A stretch of 64,000 nt of DNA from Alligator mississippiensis (lineage: Eukaryota; Chordata; Crocodylia; Alligatoridae), in assembly GCF_030867095.1 (NCBI RefSeq), contig NC_081824.1, positions 345,458,203 through 345,522,202 of the forward strand. Direction: 5' to 3'. The translations under genes were made by a program, and so were the position numbers. The notes under the pieces are model-generated. The model saw only the letters and a list, made by a program, of their open reading frames with translations, was not told where the DNA came from and searched no databases. Shown here in pieces: positions 38,201 to 50,200 of this stretch (the stretch's first letter is position 1; every line of letters begins with the position of its first letter).

Positions 38201-41200
38201 GATTAGAGAGAAATGTTAAGGCAGGCTTGGGGGCTGATGTAGGGACATGTAGAAAAAGATTTTTTGGGTTAACAAAAGTTACTTTTACATTGTGTCTGGG
38301 AATACCTACCACCCTTTTTTCTCTTGTTCAGGTGCCCCTATGAACATTTGCTGTAAAGCTTTTCTGGGGATTGGGAACCAAAATGTAGAAGTTGTCACTT
38401 GGGATGTTGGTGACTTGCAAGCTAAATATTTAGATCCTTTGAGGTTTCAGGAAGACTATTACAGGTAAGCACGGTATTGTGTGAAATTATTTTTCTATTT
38501 TACAAGTGGTAACTTTCCATTAAGAACTGCCATGAGCAACTCTTCCTGCTAGGTTTTCAGGAACTTCTAAAGAACATTATGGAGAGGCTGTGCTAAGGGT
38601 CACAGAAGTGAAACAAGAGGATCTTCAGTCAAATTTCACATGTGTAGCACTAAATGCAAAGGAATATATAATGGCCACAGTGACATTACAAGAGTCTTGT
38701 GAGGGTAAGCTCCTCTTAATATTTTTCTTTATTGTGTATAAAATGTCAAAAACATGTTGTTATACAAATCCATCTCCCCCGCTACACACGCTTCTCATCA
38801 TCAAGCTATAGAACAGAGATAATATGACTTATACTTCATAATAATGAGATTATTATTGATAGATGTATTAAAGTCTGAGTTTGAAGCTTTATGTTAGATG
38901 CTAAGCCTCAGAGAAGTCCATGGTAAAATTCACTGGGGCCATGAATTCATGACCAGATGGTACTGTCCTCAGGACAAATTCTGCCCAGTGCAGGTGTACA
39001 GTGTTGCACTGGTGTCCTTGAGAGATGGAAAGTGAAAGGCAGAATGATGTGTAACAGATCCCAGTTCTGCACTAATGACAATGATCCTGCCAAGTTACTC
39101 TAGTCTTGTGGCAAACTTAAGCCTTCTCTGAAGCACAGAAGCGTGTGCAGCTTGCTGTCCCCCAGAGAAGGATGCAAGATCTAAATGCGTCATTACAGAT
39201 TACTTGTCTGGCACAGCATTGATCAATCTTTCTTATCAGCAGTGATAAAATAATGTGCAACTGGCCTGGGTTTTCTTGTTTTGGAGACGCAGATTATTGC
39301 TTCTTCTGCAGAACAAAGTCAGGAAGTAAGATGATCTTTAAAACCCCCCCTGCCAGTTACTGTGCAGTCAAAAGAGTTAGTTTATTCTCCTCTCCTAGCC
39401 TGTCCTCCACTGTCCTCTCCTCTCTCCAGCAGTCTTATACCATAATCATCACCATGCTACTTGGGTGCCTTCTAATAACTAGTCAATATGACTAACATCA
39501 GCAATGTGCGTCTCCTCCGCCCAAGTAAGAATTTTGTTTTCAGTGTTGGGCTTTATGTTTTGGTGGGAATTCCTTAGTTTTTAGTGTCCATGCTGCTACA
39601 TGTTTAGGTTAGAGAAAGAAAGGCTGAAGAACTGTGCCCTGCACTTGGACCAGAAGGTGGTAAAGTTTGTGATTATTTTCAGTTCCTGTGGGAATTCATT
39701 TCACAGCATTAGCTATCCCCTGAAAAAGCTGTCTCCTGCTCACTTGACCTTGGTAGAAAGTTGCATAGCACCTAAGGAGCGGTACTGGTGAACATGGTCG
39801 TCATCTTCTCAGAGTTTCAAATATTCTTTAAAGTATACTAGGCACAGTCCATTGAACACTATGAAGAGGGGGACTCTGACCTTAATATGTCTTAATATAC
39901 CTAGGACTTCTGTGCCTAAGTATATTGCTCTGCTGTAATATGGATGGGAGGTGATGAAGGAATGTATAACTGAAAACTGTTTATCAGCCATCACAGTAGG
40001 ACAGTCTCCTAGCCAACTGGAAAGATGCTGCTATTTGAGAGCTTAACATTACTGAAGAAACCAGAAACATGCTTAAGCTACAAAGTAAATTGACCAATGG
40101 TGGTGCATAACTTCAATGAAAGAAAGAGTACAGAACTACAGTAAAGTTGCTAGCTGTAGTTTTGGCAATAGAGCTGCTGACAGCTGGATGAAGGAAACAA
40201 TGATAGACTGTACATCTGACTTCCAGCATAGGGATCACTTTCTTGAGAATTCTGGAAAACATAATCATTACATGTGTGGTCCTTGTGGTAGCCAACTCTT
40301 ATTTTGTTTTTGTCCATAGGTCTTCAGTAATGTTTCTTGAAACTCTTGACTGTGACCACTTTGTTGCTGCTTGTTCTATCTTGATGTCTGTCCTCCTCTG
40401 CCTAATGCTGCTATCACCAAGATCCTTGCTCCTGTCATTTTTGGTTGTTGCCAAGAATATACCCAGGAATACTTATTCTCTACTGCAGCTGGCTTGCCCC
40501 CTTCCCAATGTGACTCAACAATTTTTATGGTAAAATAGTAGTACCCAGCACTTAAATATAACCAATACTGTAGGGGTTTCTTGTGCTTGGTGTCAGATAA
40601 TGTGTAAATTGCAATAAACATCTTAAATGTCCTCTTTTTTGGGTGTTTTTTCTGAAGAGGTGGACTTTTATCTTCCCGCTCAATATTTCTTCTGTTGTCC
40701 ACAGCACTATATAGATGTCCCCTAGTTCCCTTGCTACCTTACTCATTCCTAGTCTCACTTCACATCCATTCACACAGTCCCTTCTGCCCAGATGTCTCTC
40801 CAATATTTTCTCAAGGAACTCAATGGGGCTCACATTATTATTAGTATTACAGTAATGTGGAGAGGCTGACTCCAGAATTGGAGCTCAGTTATGGTAAGTA
40901 CTGTGCAAACACAGTAAGAGAAGGTTCCTGTTTTCAAAAACTCACCGTGTATTTAGATAAGATAGAAAGGAAGAAAAGACAGATAGAGAAATGAGTCACA
41001 AAGGGACTGTGACTTGCCCAAGCATGTGGCAGAGTCAAGAGGGGAACCCAAATCTCCTAAGTCCCAATCAAATACTTCACCCATATGGTCTTGGGATTCT
41101 GTGAAGTGGGTTTTCTACTCACAAGTGGTGAGTGGTAAAATCTATGCATTTTTGTCTCCATGTAAAATAAAAATGCTTTTTCCCTGATCACTGCCAAGGA

Positions 41201-44200
41201 TGGAAGTAACCTCAGTTGACAAATTGGCTTTGATATAGTTTCCTGGAAAAGTTTATATCTTTCTTATTGCAACAAACACAAATTGTGCATATTTGAAGTG
41301 TGTATGAAGACTTTTTGCAGGAGGATCCATGGATATCTCTACTGAGGATTGTTATTTGTCTGTGCAGTTATGGATTTATGATGCAACTCAGTGCCTTCCA
41401 GAAGGAGCGACTTAGATTCCCAGAAATGTTTTACATCACTAAAGTGCTCTGCATCCTGCTAGCATTATGCAAAGAGTAGCAAAAATACAAAGTATTCAGA
41501 TCCATCTGAGATGTTCTGGCAACTTTAAGTGTACGGGTGAGCCCTTTCAGAGTCAGGGAAATCACTCAAATTTTCCCCCTACTTTGGTGCCAGAATTTCA
41601 TTGAGATGCCTAGGACCTTCAAGACCCTTTCTGCAAACTCTCTGCCTTCTATCTTCCCACTGTAGGTGTCTCCTCTTCCCCTCAGATGGGCTCAGAAACA
41701 GATCCAGGATTTTACAAAGGAGGGGTACACTTACAGTAACAGGCATTGCAAGGGTGGTTGCACTCCTACTCCTAGCCTCCTAAGCCCCCCATATTGCAGC
41801 AAGCAGTGAACATTGCTGGAGAAGCAGCTGGGGACTTAAATTCCCACCTTCTTCCCCTCCATGCTCAGAAGCACATTTCTTCTTCCTCCCTTCCCATTCT
41901 CCTCTCCCTTGCCTGCTGCTGACAGTGTCCATCCTGGGGGTGAGGGGAGCTCCTATCTTATTCTAGCTGGCTTGTGTAGGGGCTGTGCTCACCTGACACC
42001 ATAGCAATAGCAGTAGTGGTGGGAGAGCACATTTCCCCTCCATGCACCTGCTTCTGAGCTGGTAGGGAACACCTGGGGGAGCAGGCAGGGAGGAGGAACA
42101 GGCTCACCCACTGCCATCACTTCTTCATGGTCCTGGGCTAAGCCCAGTCCCTGTGCAGCTCAGCTGGAGCTCCCCATGCCCCTGAGCCAGCAGGATCAGT
42201 GGCAGTGGTAGGCTAGGGAGTGGGGAATGGGAGGGAGGGCAAGGGAGGGGATATGTCTTTGACCATGGAGGGGAAGGGAGCAGGGAATTCTTACCTTGTT
42301 CAGGACTTAAATCCGTGGCTGCTGCTTCTACGGCATGGTCAGAAAGCGGGGGGTGGGGAAGGATAGCCACACCACTGCACCCTCTCCCCTTGGATCTGCC
42401 CCTGGATGTGCAGGAGCTTTGCCAATGTATATGGTACTCTTCCATCAGTACTGTACATACAGTGTGAGCATACAGTAACATGAGTGTCTGCTTCCTCCTC
42501 GTGCTAATCAAGCCCTTCCAAACAGTGAGGATGGATAAGCATCTGCCTGGGATGGTTTAGAAATAGCAAATCTTATACAGGTGGCTGGACTAGATGACCC
42601 TTGAGGACCCTTCTGTGCGGGCCAGGAGTGGTCCGAGGCTTTCGGGGGCGCGCAGCGGGCTGTGGCTGGGAGCCCGCAACGGTAGGGCGGGTACTTTTGC
42701 ATGATGGACTAGAATTAGGCACGGACTCGTAGCGGTTAATTAAAGATTGTTTTACTTACACTGTAGGTGGTCGTGGTGCAGGCAGGAAAAACTTTCTTGA
42801 GTTGCAGTTACAGACAAACACAAGTGGAGTTTGCTAGGCTCCACCGAAGACACACGCACGGAGTTTGCTAGGCTCCGCAAAAACAAACACGACAGAGCTC
42901 TGGATACCCTTGACAAGCGTGCAAAACCGTAGATACGTCTTAAGAATTTAACGAACGAGACAGGAAGAGGTTGGTGGTTGATCAGGCCGCCAAACTCCTC
43001 TGAGACACACACAAAGTTTCTATTACTCTGCCGTGTGCTCAGAGTCCCCATGAGATGGTTGTGGAGTCCTTTACAACTTGGGCGGAAACTGCTCAAACCT
43101 CTTATACGACTAGCAAGCCAATCGCTAGCCGCCATGTGGGAATAATTTAGAAACAGCCAATAGTGGGAAACAAATTTATATACAGGTGGCGGGAACTCCT
43201 TTGCACCTGGGTTTTCTCTCTGCAGCTGAGAATTGCACTGTGCAAAGAAAGCTCCATGTGGCGGGAAATAATTCTGCAGTGCCGAAGCGCACACACAATC
43301 ATTGGGTCATGACACCTTCCAACCCTATACTCCTTCCACCTCTTGTGAATATGCACTTCTTTCTCCAAACTATGCTTCCTTACCTCCTTCTCCAACTATA
43401 CTCTCAGATCCATAAAATCAGAAAGCAAATGACCTGCTAAGGCTCTTCTTATGCTCCACATTCACAGGTTGTCTAAAGTGTTCCAATTTCTCCTCTAAGC
43501 CCAGTTCATAAGGACACTCTGATGTCTATTGGCTCCTTTACACAGAAAACACAGGCTGCTCTCCTTCCTCAGATATTCTCTTTCTCCTCATATTCCTAGG
43601 TATGGCAGTCACCACATCCTGCATATTATCTCCCTGTTAATAGACACAGGCTTGTTAATAGACAGGACATTTCTGATGTCCTTTAAGAGCCCTTCACAGA
43701 TGGGATTTACCTAAGCTGGGTGTGTTTGCACATTACGGTATCTATACAAGTGCATTGAGGCTGCTCCAATACACTATAATTACAGCACATTGGAGCAGAC
43801 TCTATTAATTATCACATTCCAGCAGACTCCAGCATCATGTGTCTCAGCGTCCCCAAGCTGAAAAATGGCAGCAGGGGCACTTTTAACTGAAGCTTATTCT
43901 ACGAGCTTTAGTTAAGGCATCCGCGCCACAATTTTTCAGTGTGGGAAACTGATACACATGACACTCCAAGAGCTTTCATTAGAGCGGCTCTCAGCACCTC
44001 TCTAACTAAAGCATTCCAGACTCCCCGTGTCCTGGAGCATGTATATAAATGCCCTTTGATGCTGGGGTGTCAGTTGTAGCCGTGTTGGTCTAAGGACATA
44101 GGCATATAACATATTTAAGTTGGTCTAATAAAAGATATCAGACTCACCCAAAGAATCTTGTCTGCCTTTGATGCAGGGTTACTTGTGACCTTTTAATATC

Positions 44201-47200
44201 CTTTTTGTGCCTCTCTTTTGTAATCAGACTACCCTCAACCTCTTATCTTGTTCACAGCCAGGTTGCATCTGCCCTCAAACAGCCTGTCTACTCTCTTCCA
44301 GTTCCTGTCTACATTTAGTGGCATTTTTTCCATCACTGGCATTTCTGACTCTGATCTCACAGACACCCCTTCACTGTTAGATTGGATCTCCCATTTAATT
44401 ACCCAAACCTCCTTCACAGACAAATCCATGATACGGGGAGGGGACGGTAACCATTCCCTCCTTGTATTCCCTGCTATGAAAAATGTGCCTTCCCCAGCTG
44501 CTCAGATGCGTTTTGAGTATGAAGGGGATGGAATACAGGACACCAGATTCCACTCTTTTCAGACAAGTTCAGGACTGAGTCTGGAGCTCAGGCCCATTTT
44601 TGGAAGATGCATAGGATAGGAATTCCAGATCTGGGTCCCATTTTGTTGCTTGGATCTATCTCAGTTTCAAGGAAAAAGAAGTTACATTTAATCTCTTCTG
44701 GCTGTATATCTGGCTTCTGTCATGCTGTACCTTGCTGCTTATTTCTATTTGTCACGTCTTATCTCTGGAATATTATTTTGCAAAAAAAGCAAAACAAAAA
44801 AACCCCCAAAAACCCAACCAAACAAAAAACTCAGCAGTAACAGATTCCCATTACTTTCATCTTTAAATGAGAAAAAAATCCTTTCACAAGCTGTTTGTAG
44901 CCAAATGAAGTAATGGAGTAAAATAATACATCCAGTAAGCCAAAGTATTTGAATGGTCTCCACAACTATCCCACTTCCAACTTACATGGAATATTGAGTC
45001 ATTCTTGCTGGAAATTGAACCTGCTGTTCCAAGAAGTCCATTATAGAGATTCTTGTCACATGCTATAAACACAGGAAGTTTCAGACATTTTTAGTCTCGG
45101 TTCAGTACGAAACTAAATATAAACAACAAGTTTTAAGACTCATAGTTTTCAGAACAGTAGTACTAGGGGCCATTTGTTAAAAGAAATATCTTTTAGATCT
45201 TTAGACTTCATTTTACTATCATCAAAACTTATGAAAAATGAAAAAAGTCCATAAAACGTAAATGTAAATGTTTCATTTTGGTAATAGTGACTAGTAAAAA
45301 TGTGGTCCAAAACACATTTATGTACATTTTAGGATAGTCCTATTTACATGTCCTTTTACTGGCTTGCACAATAATTTGACTCACAACTACTAGGTAACTA
45401 GTAGGTTTTTTCCCCCCAAGTTTCCCAATCTTTATCTATGGTCCTTCTCAATCAGGATGAGTTTATACACTGAAAGAGATCTCAACATCCACAGATTTTA
45501 CAGCAAAAACAGAACCCAGTAACTGATACTTATCTTGGTGGTTCCATACTAGTACTGTCCAAGTAACACTTCACACAGAACAATACTTCATATCCACTGT
45601 TCCCATTCAAAAGTCTTTTGCAGTTTGTCTCTCACCCACTGGTCTCTCATTCATGTTGCTCAGTGCTGAATTTTGCTTCAGCCACCATTATTTAGTCAAG
45701 TGACATATATATTGAGAAGTCCCACATCTCAAGTTTTTGAACACCTATGGTACAGCAGAAAAATGTGTCTCAATCATTGCAAGATCCTTCTAACTGTAGA
45801 GCTATCGAAAACCATTTGTGTGATGGAGGCTGCCTTACTGGCATTGAAACTTTTCAAAATGCTGAGCCTAAAATGAGGCTTGCTTTTAGCTATGCTCCCC
45901 AACATATGAGTATGGGCTCTGGGGCAGGAAAACATCAGGCAAAATTTTGTAGAGCTTCACCTTCAGTGTCATCTTTATAAATACTTTTCTAACACTTGTA
46001 ATGAGAGTTGACAGCTCAAGTCTAATTTGTTCCCATGCACCAAACAGGGGAAGTACAGTAGGTGTGGATAAGAATACTTGCAGTGTTCCTGCTGCTTTCA
46101 GGATATTGGCTGCAGCAATTGAAAATAGAAGACTGTGTTTCTCTCTATTGCTGGCAGTAGAGTTAGGAAAAAGTAAAGAGTCATTAACAATATGTGCTAT
46201 CATTGCATAATTTGTCCTCTCCAACACTTTTGAAGTTAAAAGGTGAGGTTTGCCAGGTTCAACAGTGAGCGTCCGAAATATTACATTGGTTATAAAACAG
46301 TCATAGACATCTGTAGTCTCAGGAACAGAAATCCAAATGTTATTTTCCCCAATATCACTAGAAACCACAAAAAGATGGATTATTTTGTCTATTCCAAGTA
46401 GGGTTGGCAAGCTGGTCAATTGGCCTATCAAATAATATTGATTGACTGCCTATTATTTCAACACAATCACAAACTGTTAAATATTTCATGAAGCCAAGAA
46501 TGCCCTTGTGTAGGTGATGGCCTACCTTTTTTATTCCATGTTTAGCAAGGGCAGGAGAACTTTATGCTTTACTGTTCAGTCCTGAAGCAGTCTGGCCACA
46601 CACACTCTCCGTGCCTTGTCCCCTGACTTGCTCTTCCAGCAAGGCCAGCCTTACCAGTGGGTAATGTGGGCAACTGCCCAGGGCACAATGGTTATAGGGA
46701 GGCCCAACACACATGCACATATGCATGCACACACATGTGAGCAGCCTGCACTCAGCAGTGTTCTCCCCCTGCCCCACCTTGCCCTAGTTGATTGATCCCT
46801 GCCCTAAACAGGAGGAGCAGTGCCCAGCCCACCTCATCCCCTGCCTCCAGGTGCTGCTCAGGAGGAGCTGGGCCAGGTATGTGCAGTTGTGGTGGCACCT
46901 GCTCCAATCTGCCTGCCTTGTTCCTGCATAGTAGCAGCGGTGCTTGCCCACCTGTCTGCCTGGTATACCATGCCACTCTGCCTCCCTGTTGTACTGTGCC
47001 CTGTACCGCTGCCCACTTTACTCTTCCTGCAACAGCACTGCTGGCTTGGAGGGAGAGAGAGGTGAAAGTTGGCTGGCTGCAAGGCTCAGCAATGATGATG
47101 TGACACCACTACCTTCTGGGTAGGGTGGAGGAGGCAGCAAGCAATCAGCGTGCTTGAGCCAATTCAATGGAAGTGAATTTTGTGTCATTTCCTCTTTTGT

Positions 47201-50200
47201 ATATAATTTTAGTAAATTATAAAACACTTTTGAGATTACAGCTTTATTTCTGTAACTTTCTCTAATACTACAGACTTAAAGTCAAAGAAAGGGGGCAGCA
47301 AAATACAAGATGGCCCAGGACCCCATTTTCTCTAAGGCAGCCCCCTTTCCCTTTTCTCCATTAAGAAATGTGGGGCTGCAGAAGCTACTCTTTGCAGAGG
47401 GAAGAACCAAAACCAGCAGCATAGGAAAACTTCTCCTACTGGCTATTTGCTGTCACTGCTGCAGGCATCTCCAAATGCACAGAGCAATTTGCTTGAATAG
47501 AGGTGTGTCTACACAAGACATTTACTGTGCAGACTAATTAGCTGTGGAGTAAACATCACATGTCTACACATGCACCCCTTTTAGGCTGGAGTAAACTAAT
47601 TAAAAAACCCTCCACAGCAGTGCATGTGTAAACACTGCCCTGCCTGGCTGGGGTGTGAGGATGCTTCAGTGCAGGGGCTGCTTGCTGGCTACCCTGCACT
47701 GAAGCAACCTCATGCCCCAGTCAGTCCCTCTGCAGCATGTTGAGCTGGAGGGAGCAGCCATGGGCTAGCAAAATGACCTCTGGGTTCCCTGCCAGGCAGA
47801 GTGCTCTGACCTGGCTCATTATGCTGCGGTCCCAGGAACATGTTCAAACACGACACCCAGGAGCAATAAACTCCAGTGAGATATGTACCGGAATTTATTA
47901 ATAATAATAGCACATGTAGATGTGTCCTGCTATAGTAGAACAAATACAAGTAGCAAATTTTCATAAGATTAGTAACAGCACCATAGCGCTCGTGTAGATG
48001 CCTGACCAGGAGCAAAATCTGTTCCTGGTGAGCTGTCCAGCAGGGATTGAGAGATTGCTCCCTGCCCCCAAGAGCTACCTACTGCTGGCGTGGGCTCCAC
48101 CACAGAAGCCGGGGAGGGGATTATGTCTCTCTGCCCTGGCAGAAGGGAGCTCTAAGCCCCCCACTCTGAGATCATGATTGGGGACCAGGTGCTGGGAGAT
48201 CCTTATCTCCCAGTCTGAGCTCCACTGTCACGGGGCTCAGGCTGGGAGATAAGTGTCTCCCAGCCCGAGCCCCATGACTGTGCAGCTTAAGCTGGGAGAT
48301 AAGGATCTCCCACCCTAAGCTGAGTCTCCCAACCTGAGCCCTGTGACTGCAGAGCTCAGACTGGGAGATACGGATGTCCCAACCCAAGCCGTGACTGCGA
48401 AGCTCAGGCTGAGAGATAAGAGTCTTCCAGCATCGGCCCTGCAGTAATGGAGCCAGCACTGGGAGCTCCCTGCTAGTGGGGGCCGGGGAGCCTGTTCCCC
48501 ACTCAGCAATGTGAGCATGGAGCTGGCGGGGAAACAGGTTGGAAAGCTTGTTTCCTGTTCAACTCTGCACTCACAGAGCTGGGCAGGGAATAGGCCCCAC
48601 ATTCTGTTCCCCCTCAGCTCCATACTCATGGTGCTAGGTGGGGAACATGCCCCACTGCCTGTTCCCTCTGCAGCTTCACCCTCATGGAGCTGTGCGGGGA
48701 ACAAGCTGCCCAGCCTCTACCCAGCATGCAGGGCAGAAGCTGGGAACTGTCCTGGTTAGAGTCAGGTCCCAGCCCCATGTCCCAGTTGGACTGAGGCACA
48801 GGGCTTGGAAAGGGCTTCAGGGGTGGGTTAGGTCCCAGCCCCTTGCCATGATCTGCTTGTGGGGCAGCTAGCAGTGAGCTAGCTACTACCTGCCCCACTA
48901 GTGGCTCGGGTCAGGGGTCTGGGACCTTCCCCTCCCTTGCAGCTCTTTCCAAGTCCCCTGCCTCTGATCAGAGAGCCAGGGCCAGGAACTCCCTGCTGCC
49001 AGGGCAGGGGGACATTGTCCCTGTACTAGGAGCAGGCATCCCCCTGGGGCCAGAAGACAGTTGTCTCCTGGAGCCATGCTCCCTGCAAGCCCCTGGATTC
49101 ATATCTGGGGGGTGCCTGGAGCTCTCCCCAGGGGCAGCAGGGCCCGATTTCAGGGCTGCAGGAAACTTGGTGCAAATCTGCTCCCTAACCCCCACAGGTG
49201 TAGACGCCTGCCCAAAAACGCTTACTCCAGATTAGTTTACACCAGAAAAAATCTAGGCTGGAGTAAATGCGTATGTAGACATACCCAGAATGATGCATAA
49301 AGCATAAGGTTTAAGTAGAAGCAAGAGAGCAGCAGTAGTTTTATGGTGACTTAAGCTGGATGTTTATACTGGAAAATAGTAGATCATACTTCTCATCAGA
49401 AACTATTTTAAAAAATATTTGAAGCCACATGGAAGTGATTTACCAAGTTCTCTCTCTCTTATCTTTTTTTGGAAGGAATACATCTGTGCCGGAAACTTGT
49501 AGACTACGGGCCAAAGCCCTGGTCTGAATTGAAATACATTGCTTTTCGGTACAGTGGGAATGCTGCCTGGGTGTGATCTAAAGGACTGAATTCATTACTA
49601 ATACTTTCAATGTATAAGAAGCTTTTAAAGGGGATTTAGAAATGTTAATCCTGTTTTTAAAAATATCCCCCATGAAAAAAAACATTTTTCTCCAGATTCA
49701 GCAACATTCAACAAAATTACCCACAGAATTTTGAATATTATTCATAATGATAATAATTCCCTGTATGATCTTTGGGATCTTTGAACTTAAATCACATTTT
49801 AGTAATCCCAGAGGCATTTTTAATCCTTTAGCTTTCCTATGAAGGTTCATTTCATCTTTAAGTAATTCTCCCACTAGTGACTTGTACCCTCCTTCTCTAG
49901 TTTCCAGAGTTGATAATATTTTTGTGGATTTCTTTAGTGTGTTATCAGGTAATTCTCTTAAAGTCAGACACTTTTAGATTAGCTGGCTCTTGGCATGAAT
50001 TGTATGACCTAATCAAAACTGAAAAAGATGAATTCTGTGGAAATATGCCCACTTATATCAAACAAGGATTTAATCCAAGAAAGCCAAATTGTTTTTTCAA
50101 AAAAAATCAAAATGAACTATTAAGCCTACCATTGCCATGGAAGTATTTTTAGAAGTGGCTTTTGAAACTGAACAGTACTATTTCTGCTATTTCAAGAAGT

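Larger units (their letters stand above)
47985..49290. mobile_element. Larger family-B-like element with two minisatellites
   Basis: The left GCGCTCGTGTAGATGCCTG and the right CAGGTGTAGACGCCTGCCC, with AAATGCGTATGTAGACATACC, resemble family B termini. The GC-rich core holds two different tandem arrays. The outer limits are inference. Confidence 0.45.

Noticed and set aside
42752-43294. 180-codon minus-strand open frame
   Set aside because: It lies wholly inside an LTR bounded by an exact TSD and has no domain; GC-rich LTR sequence gives such frames by chance.
44248-44619. 123-codon plus-strand open frame as a host exon
   Set aside because: No splice-like borders or domain, and it does not fit the IL1RL1 frame.
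48190-48720. CRISPR-like regular array
   Set aside because: Units are contiguous tandem repeats without unique spacers, in a vertebrate transposon; they are minisatellites.
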